DNA of 64,000 nucleotides from Oscheius sp. JU75 (taxonomy: Eukaryota; Nematoda; Chromadorea; Rhabditida; Rhabditidae), in contig JASJZC010000006.1 of NCBI GenBank assembly GCA_037178855.1, positions 5,518,001 through 5,582,000 on the forward strand. Reading direction: 5' to 3'. Every line of letters begins with the position of its first letter. Within the stretch, counting starts at the first letter, position 1. The translations under genes and the position numbers were made by a program. Positions 43,066 through 55,376 of this stretch are shown here, piece after piece. A model generated the notes under the pieces. That model saw only the letters and a program-made list of their open reading frames with translations, had not been told where the DNA came from and made no database searches.

Positions 43066-44125
43066 ATGGCAGCTAGAGTTCATGACCCAGAAGTGCACAA
43101 GAAACATTCACTGAGCCTTAACCTTTATTCTCGAATGCTCTGCCTTTGTGTCTCAACAAAATACATTCTCTATAATCATTTGGCCTATTTCAAGGCCATT
43201 CGAAGTCTTCTGCTCGGAACCAGTCTCTTAGAGGTAGGTTTTTTCAAAGGATGGTAAATGAGCGAAGTAGATACTGCTCTGGATTTTGTTCTTTATTCTC
43301 CAATTTCCAACATGCAACAAGGTGATTACGTTCATTTTCGTCTCTGCATCTCTAGGTGAGGCAGTATTCATTGTACTACAGTGGGCGGGAGTAATCTATA
43401 TGAACAAGGTGGGCTGAGAAAGGCAGGGACAGTGTCAGATTTTAGATTCACAAGCAGTCCAAAGACCTAACTGATCCAAGAATGGCCGCCGTCGGATCTC
43501 TACCAACATTTGCCTTCAGTGCAATTTTTCTCAGAGGCTGCAACTTTTTCTTCCAGCTGATACATCCTAATAGTCAAGTTCAATACTTCACACTGAGCAT
43601 AATAGTAATGAGTATTGGTAAGAAGCTTTCTGTGTCTACACATTGCTATATCTTTGACCCTGCTCCTACCTTGACCCTTAAAGCTATTTTATTTTACGTC
43701 TGATGTCCGTATGTACTTCAAGTCTAGATTTATCCCTAGAAAGCTTAGTTGACAAATGTCCAGTGTGTTCTAAGATTGACAACACAAACCTAACAGAGTC
43801 AGACATTTCAAATTACAAGAAGTACCGAAAAGTACAAAAGAAAAAGAGTCTCAACTATAGAGAAAGGAAAGACGAAATGAGAAATTCGTTTTAAGTTTAC
43901 GCAACCGCAGATGCGTAAAATAAGACGGTTCTATGAAAACATTGGGTACAAGACCACGCACATCCGTGGCTCCCAGTCGCATTAAACATCTTTTCAGGAC
44001 TGTCTTTCAAGCTTATCAACTTCTTGATCACCATTCTTCACGATGTGGAGTTCGTCAGAGGAAAACGCTACTATCTTGAGATGCTGGAGAAGGAGAAGAG
44101 GGACATCATGTTGAAGTACTATTGA
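43066..44125 (+). CDS. multi-transmembrane protein, about 184 aa, family not recognised
   Basis: Exons 43066-43233, 43322-43408, 43446-43617 and 43998-44125 join in phase to about 184 residues. The ATG at 43066 begins MAARVHDPEVHKKHSL. An in-frame ATG further upstream at 42850 cannot be excluded, but that stretch looks less protein-like. Hydrophobic segments are VITFIFVSASLGEAVFIVLQ, a segment around PTFAFSAIFLRGCNFFFQL, VQYFTLSIIVMSIG and LSFKLINFLITIL. The charged C-terminus (YYLEMLEKEKRDIMLKYY) should be cytosolic. The 380-bp third intron is long for this window and includes a 63-codon open frame that I regard as chance. I do not recognise the family. Confidence 0.6.
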
Positions 44126-44902
44126 GTTTGCTTCTAATGAAAATGTCAAAACAATGTCCATTCAGGCGGAACGCCTGTTGTAACAGTGCAATCTTCTTTT
44201 TCCTGTAGCGGTCAGCTGAACCGATACACAAGAACTCGCATCATTTCTTATCTATCCCGCGTACGTCTTTCCCTATTGTCTCGTTTTCTGTCTTTGTTGA
44301 CAGCCTTTGTTGGGAACGACTGATTAGGGTCGACATCACGTGGCTATTTACCACATGGCGAGAAAGAGAGTACAGACGTGAGGACACGTTTCAGAGCCAA
44401 AACAGTCGGTGCAAACATTCTTTCCCTATTGACAACATGGTAGAAATCAGACATTTTTTGTAACAATATACCATTTGATATTCAATTATTTTCAAAATGT
44501 GACTTACTCGAACGGAATCCTTTTAAAGGCTTCTTTCCTTTATCAAGCAACACCCATTGTTTGACTTTTTACTGTTGGGGTTATCACCGGTTGATCTTTA
44601 ACACGCTGCTTCCACTTCTAATCTAGTCCGGAAGAAAGATTTTTTCTGTTTTTTCCTTGCTCAGTAAAAGAAGGTTGTTGTCTTTTTTTGCAGAGCCCTG
44701 TCTGCCCAACCATTTTCACTCTCACGCACCCAAAACGACCTAACAATATCTTTTGTTTTGCTCATTGTCAGTTCGAGCTGCTGTTTTCAGTTTCTTAGCA
44801 AAACACTAATTGTCCTTGCTTTTATTATTCATCTCGAAAAGTTTACTTAACGCATTTCCACAAAACTTCGTGTTAAAAAGAAGTAAAAATTCAGTGCTTC
44901 TA
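44126..44902. other. intergenic spacer, T-rich, no gene seen
   Basis: About 780 bp between two plus-strand genes. It is pyrimidine-rich and has no supported coding frame; it should contain the promoter of the TCAIM-type gene. Confidence 0.4.
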
Positions 44903-46775
44903 ATGCGACCTCCATTCTTGTCGCCATTATCTCCAATCAAGATATCAGCTCGGGCCATGTCTCTGAACGAAATATCTGTAAGTTTTTCTTGTACTCCTAA
45001 GGCTAAATTAAAAACAAAACACGAACCATTTCTTCAGGTAGCACTCCGACCATTCTTCTTCGAAGTTCATCCTGATAGATTCGCCAAATATCCAGTAGTC
45101 CGGGAGCAGAACGAAAAGTCATTACAAGTAAATTACTATTTTGACTCGTATGCCAGCGGTATTCAGATATTCAATGGCTACATAAACGATCTCTTTCCCG
45201 TCTCCACATCAATACAACCTATCACAGTCCAATTTTCCATTTTGGACAAGGCCAGCAAGAGCCTACAGGACATTAAAATCAATTTGAGTGGAACTGACCC
45301 CATTCGGATAGTCAGGTAAGAATTCTGATAAACTTTCCTTACCTTCTCAAGCAGAGACGCCTTGGGAAGCTGTAAACTACCAACTCAAGATCTTCCAGTG
45401 GCCCCAATAGGTCCGGCCGGTACGATTGGTGGCGTTTTTACAGGATCCGTGAGGCCAAACTACGAAGATTTCGGGATTGATCAGGATCTGCTGAAAAGGT
45501 AAGCTGAGACAAACTTATTAGATGTTCTGCTTTCCAGATACCTCCGTCATAAACGAAAACAGCCAATGTCGAACGATTTGAAGGCGGTACTAGCAACAGC
45601 GAGGGAACAAGTTACACAGAAACTGAAGGAGAGCCAGTGGGTTTCTTTTCTTCTTTTTTCTACGTTTTGAGCATTGAGTTCCTCGTTTGAACTTTTTACA
45701 GTAGACGAACGTTTTCAGAATCCACAAAGTGACTCTCAAAGAAGAAGTAGACGATTTGAAGTGGAGAACTGGAGTTCGGGACGTGAAATGGGAAATAAAT
45801 TGGAGTGAATCTCATATGAGAAGATGCATCACAAATATTCATCGCTTGCTGGATGAATCGGACAAGACTGTACGGGAAAACATTATCAACGCCTTGTACA
45901 AGAATATCTTGAGGTCTGTTCGATCGATTCCTTGTATACAAGAAAATATAGGTTCGGAAGAGGTTCACACATCTGTTGCGACGGATCCATCCAATTTGGA
46001 GCGGACAATGTGCCGGAGCAGTGGCAGCAGGTGAGAATTTTGACCTGTCAGATTAGATAGACGCATATGAAACTAGTACAATAGAAGGGCTGCAGATATG
46101 CAACGAGGCTTCAGTTCGAAGGACTCAAATCCCCATTCTGCACGAATCAGTGGCTCGATTACGTTCAATTTTGGTCGGATCCGTAATTTTGATTCCGAAC
46201 CAAAGAGGGCTGGCTCAAACACTGCAACAGATATCTTCGCTGATAGTCAGGTTGAATCATCGGCCGGAAGTTCATGCCCAACTGGGTGGGCTCAGTCAGG
46301 ATACGATGGTCGAGGTAAGGTACTTTCCTTCTCGATTATCATTTTTTTCAGATTGTGACCTCCTACGATGAGCTCTCGATCGGTCACGACGGTCGTCTTC
46401 TGGTTCCGTGCAACGTCGACGTCACCTCTCTCCTCAGTTTCTTTCAAGAGTCAGCTGAAAAGTCAAGAATTTTGAACAAAAACCTTCAGCAGCTGGCTGT
46501 AAGTCTCCCTGACAATTTCATTTATATCAATTTCAACGTTACAGGCCGAACTGGAAACCGATCGTCTAGACCTAATGAGAGAGCTATCTCTTCAGTCTCT
46601 CGACTGGGAGGAGGGACTATCTCTAGCTGCCGTTCTGACTTGTATAAGAAGGTTGAGGAATGTGGACGAGAAGACAAGAGAATTGTTGAGGGGCGTCCCT
46701 CTTCAGTTGTCCTTCAATCCGGCGGTTTATGTTATGAACGACGGGCGTCTTTCCATTCCATTGACTTGGATTTAG
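44903..46775 (+). CDS. TCAIM: TCAIM orthologue (T-cell activation inhibitor, mitochondrial)
   Basis: TCAIM is a mitochondrial-matrix protein of poorly defined biochemistry that is conserved well beyond vertebrates. The ATG at 44903 gives a basic, Ser-rich leader ([18 protein letters not shown]) compatible with mitochondrial import. After a short intron comes [19 protein letters not shown], which matches the hallmark ALRPFYFAVHPDFF of the family. Next are the coiled part ([33 protein letters not shown]) and the domain with [20 protein letters not shown]. The C-terminal part ends [17 protein letters not shown], parallel to the human end (VMQDGDLCIPWNWK). Ten or so exons with 36-50 nt introns. 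The leader is an inference; the core assignment rests on the start, middle and end signatures all being in order. Confidence 0.85.
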
Positions 46776-47256
46776 CTTTTTGTACACTTGTAAATAGCAG
46801 TTAGACAGAAAAAGAGCTCGTGACTCGACTCTGTAAGTTTTCTTTTAGATACCTACTGAGGCCAGTCACGGGCTTTTAACTCTTGTTAGGTAGTTTGCTC
46901 AGTGCATAATTGTTGCCACAGAAATCGGTCACTTCGAACCTGGTCACACATACACTCTTATTACGGGAAACTTGTTGGATTCATGTATAAAGATTTCTAT
47001 GTTTCCCTTTTTATACTGAGAAGGTTGCAACCACTTTTTACCGGTTCCTGTGTGTTTTGTTTCTGTAACTCGACTGCCTTTTAGAGCCACATCGTAGTCG
47101 AAGGGAGTTGTCGGTTGTGGTGAGTTCTTTCACAGGATACTATCAAAACACCCAAGGTCAAAAAATATAAACCTAAGTGGGAAAGAAGTGAGATCATTCA
47201 TTATGAAAAAGCACTTTTAAAGCAGTATTAGCCAATAGTTGAGAAGACACAAAAAG
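46776..47256. other. convergent spacer, no gene seen
   Basis: The 3' ends of the TCAIM-type gene (plus) and the GPCR gene (minus) face each other here. No further feature was recognised. Confidence 0.4.
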
Positions 47257-49047
47257 CTATAAGAAGGTGCTGCCATCGATGTCGCCGGAGATCTTGGCCA
47301 AGGTCTCAGTAGTGGCTGCTCGTGTCTTGCTCTGATACTTGATGAGCGAGTCGCATTCACGTCCCTCGCTTCCGGAATCCTCACCCGAAGCGATGTGCAT
47401 GTCTACGGTATCCGGCTCGGGACGCTCATTGCCACGAGAAGGCTGCGATTGTTGGGTTCCCGAATCGGGCCCCTGCAAATGGGTTACTGTAACTTTTGAA
47501 CACTGGAAATGGTTTTTAGACTTCATGGGTGGAAGGATTTTCAGTTTCATTGGGGAAACGACTTACCGGAGGACTGTCCGGAGCGTCTTTAACACTCCCT
47601 CGCTGTACTAGGCTCTGTCCCCGCTTCACGAAAGATCGGAGCCTGTAGCTGAAACCTATATTACCTTCTAAATCGTCAGAGAACGTTACTTTGCCCTATT
47701 CGCGTAGGTCTTTTTGAAGCAGGGAAACTTCTGGAGGAAAGTGGTACGGTAGTCGGTTGAGCAAGCACAGAACACATAGAACTGTGAGGCATGATTCGTA
47801 ATTTCCAGAATGTTCGCAACGGCACGGAAGATCTGGTAGTCCAGGCGCTTTTTGAGATTCTAAAATAGGTTTCTTGATGAATATCGTGCTATATACCTCA
47901 TCGATGAGAAGAAGATTGATAGCTGCAGGGATGTTACACACGAGAGACATGATTACTGTACCTCCCAGCATGTACATCAGGGTGTCATCCTGGAAAACAC
48001 ATAGTTACCATGGTAATAGTGGAAAGAAGGCGAGTACTCTTGATAGAGAATGGTCGATGAAGTTTGAGAGTGAGAGATGAAGTTTGAGAGAGAGACAAAA
48101 GAAAGACCTTCTGATTCTGTGGCTGTTCCTTTCTCTTCGTCAGTTGCCTCAACATCTTTTGTCTCTTCCTGAAGGCGATCATAATTTGGATGTTGAGAAT
48201 GGAGAGCATGATGATCGGCAAGAACCTCAGCAGTGCCTCTCTTGTCCACTTGTAGATCTACAAAAGTATCTTTTGAGAGCCTCGTCCTTCGAACTCTAGT
48301 TTACCTGCCACGGAGTAGTCCGATAGATCTGATGATCATCCAATTTGTAGACAGTTGCATTGGCATTGGGATCCCAGATTGCTATACTCTTGTAGCGGGT
48401 GATGGCATACGGTATGTAGAAGAGAGCCGGCAGGACGTAGGCAAGAATTATGGCATTGGAGGCACGTTGTGGTGAGTTCCAGGTACGAAAGTGCATTGGA
48501 AAGATGATGGATATGTATCGCTCCAGGGAGAGGGCGACCACGACAAAGACCCCAGCTCCGAGAGCCCAGTTGATGAAAGTCAGCATAAAGTGACATTGGT
48601 AGATCTGGTAGAGACGGTATTGGTTAAGTGGGACCCCATTCTTTGTTAGGACTTCGGTACTGACGAAGATCAGGACAAAGATCATGCAGATGAGGTCAGC
48701 GACGGCAAGAGCCCGAAGGTACATGTAAGATACTGCCCGGAGTCGGCGACTCGCTGAAATGTCTTGTGTATCTCTCATTTTGTCTCGAGTCGACTGTTTA
48801 CTACTTAGTAGGTTACGGTGACTTAGAGTCAAATGGTATGCCTTGATTCTAGCAATCTGTCATGGGGCTTTCCCCTCACAATCAAACCGATAACTCTCAA
48901 AGCTCTCATTAGCAACGACTCACCCAGGACGATCAAGTTGGTCACATTGCCGATAATTCCAATCACACAGACGCAGGGCAGAACATAGCAGTAGGCGATG
49001 TTGCTGACAGTGGCCGCTCCACTCGGCGCCGCCGTCGTCTGATTCAT
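47257..49047 (-). CDS. rhodopsin-family GPCR, probable FMRFamide-type neuropeptide receptor
   Basis: The ATG at 49047 begins a short extracellular N-terminus with a glycosylation site (MNQTTAAPSGAA). TM1 ends GIIGNVTNLIVL, and an intron (48922-48755) leads directly into ASRRLRAVSYMYLRALAVAD, the usual TM1-TM2 loop and TM2. TM3 ends ALSLERYISIIFP, so the class A DRY motif is ERY. A second intron follows TM4/ECL2 (near 48305-48257). TM5 is FLPIIMLSILNIQIMIAF, followed by a basic third loop (RKRQKMLRQLTKRKEQ). TM6 and TM7 lie at about 47700-47980 (VIMSLVCNIPAAINLLL; ITNHASQFYVFCAC). The tail at 47257-47640 is Ser/Pro-rich and ends GDIDGSTFL. Motifs fit nematode peptide GPCRs; the ligand cannot be told from sequence. 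Confidence 0.85.
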
Positions 49048-49829
49048 CTAGGAGACAATTCTCTAAAAGCTATTTTTTCAACAGAAGTTGAAGAAGGAGA
49101 AGAGGCAAAGTGGGAGTGTATTAGTGACACACAGTAGAAGAGGATTTGCGTGTGAGCTGTAGTCGCGAGCGGAAGCCGGCTTGACGACCGGACGCGGAAT
49201 GTTAACTGCTTCGTTAGGGAGCCTTTTGTCCTCTTTTTGGTATACTGTAATCGTGGGTGAAGTTGGCGCCTCGGCGGCTCTATGACTAAAAGATCCAGAT
49301 ACAAGATCTCGTTTAATTATCATAAATCCCGCTAGCAATTGGCCGCGAATGAGAGTGGTTTTCATTTTTCCTTCGGAATAGAGAGGGAGAGACAAGATCA
49401 GGGGATAGACGAAGTATAAAGGGGGCCCTTTAGCATAAAGTTTAGGATTTAAAACTGCCGGAGAGTCCGGCGAGCTGAAAAAAGTGCTGGGATGGGTAAT
49501 TCCAGAGAGGGGATACAATCCAATACAACAAGAGAAAAGGTGTAATGAAAATATTAGGCTTGGACGCCAAAATGAAAAAGCAGGTTTGAATTTCAGGCAT
49601 CGTGATAGGACTCACACATTCTAATTGAACGCGCTATTGAATTTTTTTCCAAATCGAATTTAAAGTTTTTTCTTCCCAAAACTGTTCTCCTCTTCCCTAA
49701 TTCGTTGACGTGCTTTTGTTGCGAAACATGATAAAGAAAAAGGTTTAAAATACGTTGAAGTATATTTCAAGAAAGAAAATGTGCCTAAAAGATTCATTGT
49801 CAAGCTCTAAATTTTTTTTTCAGCTCAAA
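49048..49829. other. divergent promoter region
   Basis: The GPCR (minus) and DR1 (plus) start on either side, so their promoters share this 780 bp. No gene or clear motif was identified in it. Confidence 0.4.
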
Positions 49830-52800
49830 ATGGAAGAAGAAAACGAGGTCGGACTGCCGCAGAAGGGGTTGAACATGATCATCAAGGTCAGTTCAGTTTT
49901 TTTCTCCAAGCGAAAAAGTTTTCCAGGATGTCATCCCGGAAATGAGGATTGCTAACGAGTCGAGGGAGCTCTTCAACCTGTGCTGTGTAGAATTTATCAA
50001 GCACGTGGCCACCGAGGCGCAGAGAATCAGCGGCAACGACATGCGCAAGACCATCTACCATGAGCACGTCCAAAAAGGTTTGTTTCTTGAAAGGTTCAAA
50101 TAGAAAAGAGACGTGTTAAAGCATGTTTTGGATAGTATATCTTCTGAGTAAAACATATTCACTAGTTGCGAGAAATGACAATTTTGCTCATAAGTTCCTA
50201 AAAAACAGTATCCAAAAAGTGTAAAAAAAGTGCCTAAAAGTGGCTTGATTGTCTGTCCCGGGAGCTATAACCTCGTTTGTCTCTCTCGTGAGCTTTGTCA
50301 ATTGGGATATTTTCGGATTTCCTGTTTTGAAGAAAAAAAACCGTGAGAGTAACCAAAAGGTGCGGAAGCAAAACCGATCTTTGAACCACTCTACCTCGCC
50401 TAATTTTTCACGTTTCTCGTAACGTGTCTGACAGATCAGCTAATAAATTTGTGTGAGAGGGAAGCGCTCATACACCAGATGAGTAGCGCCATTTGGCAAA
50501 CCTTCGAAAAAATATGTGTCTTTTGCAGCGGAATGTTCGGTATTTTGCTGATCTCACATCCCACACAATTCACGCCACTAAAAAGATTTTGGCCCCCAAA
50601 ACTCTTACATGTGGTCCTCCGGAGCTCATGATGAGCAAATAAATCCACGCGATAATGTTCAGAAAGATGAGGAAGAATAGTTTAGGCGGTGAACTAGAAA
50701 CAAACAGGAAGATCTGGAGAAATTCTTAAATATTCTAGTCAATTGTGTGTAAACTTCTCTTCAGAAAAAAAGATGGATAAACAATGATGGTGCAAAACGG
50801 AAAGAATGCAACTTTGAGGGCGCAGAGCCCATTCGTAGAGCTAACTAAGCTCATAAAAGTTTGTGGGCGAGCAAAGTTCCCTGGGTTGAGTCGAATCAGG
50901 CTCAGAGATGATGCGGATGATCACGAAAGAGTGGAGAAGGAAGAGGCAGGCTTATCCGTCCGGAGATAAAGAATGAATGAGAGCATATCAGAACATAGGA
51001 GAGCGATTTCCGCAGGGGCAGGGAAATGAGCTTGTAGAGGGCATGGAAAGGGAAATTTAGAGATTTAGAAAGCAGTGAAAAGTTGTACCAAGGACGGAGT
51101 CAGAAATGGAAAGACATACTCTTACAGCTTGAAAAACGAACAGAAAAAAACTGGTAGAAATAGATACGAAACACTGCAGCTCTTTGCTACTTCCTAGGCT
51201 CGAGAAAAAAAAATTGGTTTCGAGCTGATGTATGACCAAAACTGATATATTTGTTGTTCCGTAACCTAATCTTACCCACGACAACATGATTGAGAAGTTT
51301 TTGGTGGGGCTGTCGTTTAGATGAGTCCCCACGGAAAGTTGATTTAATGAGTTCCATTTTGACAACCAAGAGCGTGTACGAGTAGAATTTCGGAGTAAAC
51401 ACGTTGTGAGAGATCGGGAAAAAAAGATACATAATCATTCTAAAGATAATGATGGTAAAATCATGCTAATAAATTTATGGCAAACTAATTGGCAATTTCC
51501 AGCCCTCCAGAACCTGAGTTTTCCACCGGATTACGTGGAAGCGGCCGACAGCGTCTTAGGAGAATGCAAGGTCAGTTTCTTTCAATTTTCTACATTAGCC
51601 CGGGTAAAAATGCCAAAACATAGGTTCTAGGACTTCCCATCCTAAATAAACTTCCCCTTTAGCCGATTCTGTCTCTCAATGTCTCTGAATGAGTAAAACT
51701 CTCCAAGACACTGACACGCGAGGGGACGCGTGAAACTTTGATGAAGTTCCGGTCAATTAGAAACAAGTCAGGGTCGTTTAACTAAGCTCTTCGAGTCCCT
51801 CCGAAACATGTCAAATGTGGAGAGAGGGAGGAGAGGAAGAGGGAGAAAGTTAGCTGGATATATTCAAAAAGAGATAACTTTGTTCAATTCCATTTGTAAC
51901 TCAAATTATTCAAACAAAAGCAAACGAAATCCCTAAAAAATTGACTTTTTAAAACCTCAGAAGTTCCTTCCTCACGTGAGATAGATATTGCGCAAAAAGA
52001 GCCACCTCTGATCTCATTTTTCCTAGGTCTTCCAGATAAGAATGAGGAATAAATTACAACACAGTTTGAAACACGGGAAAAATCAACAACTAATGTATTT
52101 CAGGTGGCAGCAGAGAAGCGCCTAAAACGAAAGAATTCTCGCCTCGACAAATGTGGTATTCCGGAAGAGGAGCTCTATCTGATTCAGCAGCAGCTCATAA
52201 ACAAGGTGGGCTGACCATTTTTCACCGTTTTTCGCTCTTTTGGAAGCACGAAATTGCGTAGTTGGAAGTAAAAGATGAAGGAAGAGAGGGAAGCCTGATA
52301 TGAACATGAGTTCGTGGGTTGATTTATGGGCGAACAACGAGCCTGCTGGGAGCCTAATGTGATTAGGTTCTGACGCTTTTTGTAGGTCTTGGAGGGCGTC
52401 AAGAGAGGGGGCCATTGAGCGAGGTTCTAGGTAAGATTGGCTCAACTTGAAGCAGAGGAAAGAATTTTGGCCATGCTTGTAATAGAAAGAACACTCGTAG
52501 TCCACAGAAGAAGGTATGGTTTTCAACGACTGAACAAGTGCCTAAGTCACAGGAAAGATGAGAAGATTGCTCACCCTCGCTCACCCTCACTTTCCGAGCC
52601 TGATTCAGATCCTGCCTAAGCCAAATCCAAAGCCTGGGCCCCAGGCGAGGAATATTTTTTGATGCGGACTCGGGAGAAAACATTCTCGGAAAGGATGTGC
52701 TTAACGCCATCAACGAGTCTCACTGATATCACTCCTTTGGGGAGGGGAAACATACGCAGTTCGGTCCGGGAGAGAAACACGAATTGTCATGCATTTTAGA

Positions 52801-53184
52801 ATTTCCGCGATTTTTTTCCCGGTGTCTTCTGAAAGAGAATGTCTAGGTTGGGGACACCCGGCCTTATTTGACCTTTCTCCTCTCGAAAAAGTGAAAAATA
52901 AGCACTTTGGCACAAAGAGAAGGGGTCCAGAGTCAACACAATGTGAGCTAATGAGATGATCTTAAGTCAGTGGAGTGATTTTTGAATCATTAGAATTGCG
53001 AGATTCGAAAAAACATGATGCGAAGTTCAAAACCTCAAAAAAGTAAATATTGTGAATTTTACAGGCCCGCGAAGAACAAGAAGCCGCGGCGATGGCAGCT
53101 CAACGACCCCAACAGCAGGCGATGGAAGCCACGATGAGATCACTCATGGGCCAGGACAATGTCGCCGACGACGAATTCGACTAA
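49830..53184 (+). CDS. DR1: DR1 / NC2-beta, histone-fold transcriptional regulator
   Basis: NC2-beta pairs with NC2-alpha (DRAP1), binds TBP on DNA and blocks entry of TFIIA and TFIIB. Exons are 49830-49886, 49927-50077, 51503-51570, 52104-52205 and 53065-53184, giving about 165 residues. The histone fold is unmistakable: LPQKGLNMIIKDVIPEMRI, then ANESRELFNLCCVEFIKHVA and AQRISGNDMRKTIYHEHVQ, continuing ALQNLSF after the 1.4-kb intron. The next exons supply LGECKVAAEKRLKRKNSRLD and a Gln/Ala-rich tail ending ADDEFD. The three last introns (1425, 533 and 859 bp) are far longer than elsewhere in the window; nothing gene-like was seen in them. Length and order match the family. Confidence 0.95.
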
Positions 53185-55376
53185 CTTTCCCCAATTTGTT
53201 TCCATACATATATTTTTGTCACGTATTTTCGGATCTCTCTCTCTCTCAACGACCCTATTTTTGCTATATCTTGTGTACTCTGAATACAGTAGAGTTTTTC
53301 TCAAGGAGATCTTTGGTTCGAGAAGACACTTTTCTGACAGAAAAAAAGGGGACCAGAGGACCTAATCATGTTCAACGGGTGCTAATTGATGGGTGCACTT
53401 TTCTTCGAATTCTGGAGGATGTTGAGGACTGAACTAAAATGATTCAGAGAACGAGACTAGAAGAAAGAAGATATACTACGATGGATAGCAAAAGATCTGG
53501 TAGACGGGAGACACTCAAAAAATAACGTTCATTGGACAACTACGAACCTACTAGGTCAAACGCTTTTTTCAGAGTCTGGACGACATTCAAGCCCTGAAGT
53601 TCATAAAAGAGATTATCTGGGAAGAGAGTCTCGCAGGCTAATCCTCTTCTTCATGTCAACGACTCTGACCAGATGTTGCCTAATGGACATTTTAAGAGAG
53701 AAAGAGGAGAGTTGGGAATGTGACAGACTTCCGAGAAGCTGCTCAGGAATTCCAGATTGCCTCAAGAGTCGGGGGCAGAAGATAGACATGAGAGAGTCAA
53801 GGATGCATACGGAAGAAGGGATCACGTTACACTCTAGGTGTTAATTAGAGTGGGAGACAGAAAATAGACAGGCAGTGTGACTGGATGAGAGTCAGGATGA
53901 GTCAAAGGGGTCAGGGAAGTTGTTACTAGACAGATACTTTGATAAACAGGAAGTTGAGAGTGGATGAAAAGAAATGGGTAAAATTGAGCATCTCCAGAAT
54001 ATCATAAGTTTCGACTTCGATCAGAATCCCTTGCTATTTGGTTCAAACTCCGTCATCGTACCAGAAATAGATGCTCTGTTACAAACACGACCATCTAGTT
54101 GACTATGCAAGAAGTATCAGAGGACGAGAAAATATATATGTCATGATCTTGTCGTTTTTAGCACAACACATTAGTTTTGCGATCTCTCATGGTTCAACGT
54201 TTAGGCAGGGTCATATTGTCAGAAAGGTTTTTTCGTTTTTTAATTGAACCTACTTTACCTAGCCATTCATTGAGAGACGGCTACCAGATTTTCAAACATA
54301 GGACAGAACTAATATGTTTCGAAATGTATTGGCCTATAAAATATGAATGTCCTTTTTGTTCCTTGTACAGTTTTCAAGTTTTATGGAGGAACAGAGAGTC
54401 AAGGAAGCAGAACGGTAGTCCGACTTCAATTAAAATTAGGAAGATGTAGCAAAGTTAGGTCGAGGAGGAACGCGAGACGTCAACCTGTCTAGTCGTGCCA
54501 AGAAATTGGCTAAATTTAGGTGGTTAGGAAGAAGATTTGCAAGTTTTTGGGAGTCCAAAAACCTGCAAAAGCCCAAAAAGTATACGGCTACGGGAGAAGA
54601 GGAGCGTTGTTGTTCCAAACTTTTGCAGGCGAAGCTATAACCTCATTTTGGCTGTGTTAGCTTGATAAAACTTTTCTCGTCTTTCCAAATTTTTTGAACA
54701 AAGGTTTGAAACACCAAAAAAACTGTTTGATAGTTCTAAGAGAAACAAGAGACCATATGGAACATGTTGATCCACCCACAATTCCAACTATTAGTGTTTC
54801 CTTACGCGAGAATGAGTCTAAACAAAGAAATGAGCGCTGGAACAGAAGCAGAGGGAGAGGGCTGTTTTTCTGCCAAAATAAAGGTGCATAGATCTTCCCG
54901 AGATTTCCTTATGCATACACGAAGGCCGTAAAGTGAATTAGGCAATATTGGGGGTAGGGGAGGGGACGTGGGACACATGTAAGGTGTGGTCTCTGGAAAG
55001 AATCAGTGAAACAAAAGATCGGAAACAGTGTTTTGAGTGAGTTTTGACTATGTCAGAGACTACGCAAAATAATTGGAGAAGAGGACAACCAGAAAAAATT
55101 GGCACCATTAGGCGGAGAAGGGCGCCGGACAGAAAGTGCCATCCCTGGTCATTTTTCAAAACGAAAATTGAACGTGAGAAAAAGAGTCAGACACAAGTGA
55201 CCCATCTACTATAAGAAGATTTTTGATTTGTCCGTTTAAAAAAAAAGGACAAGTTTAAGCTTTTTACAATATAAACGTTTTATTAAACCTTTGGGTTACA
55301 TTATTACTTTTTGAATAAAATCACAGACTTGGTCACATAAAATGGCAGTAGAGATTGGATATGTAAGTAATGTGAA
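53185..55376. other. 2.2-kb intergenic region, no gene seen
   Basis: It separates DR1 (plus) from the AJM-1-like gene (minus), which converge. Only short open frames with no splice support are present. Confidence 0.4.

Noticed and set aside
43703-43894. 63-codon frame inside an intron
   Set aside because: Low-complexity, Lys-rich, no promoter or homology; probably chance in an AT-rich intron.
50078-51502. gene nested in the large DR1 intron
   Set aside because: Only short unspliced frames without coding character; the intron is long but appears empty.
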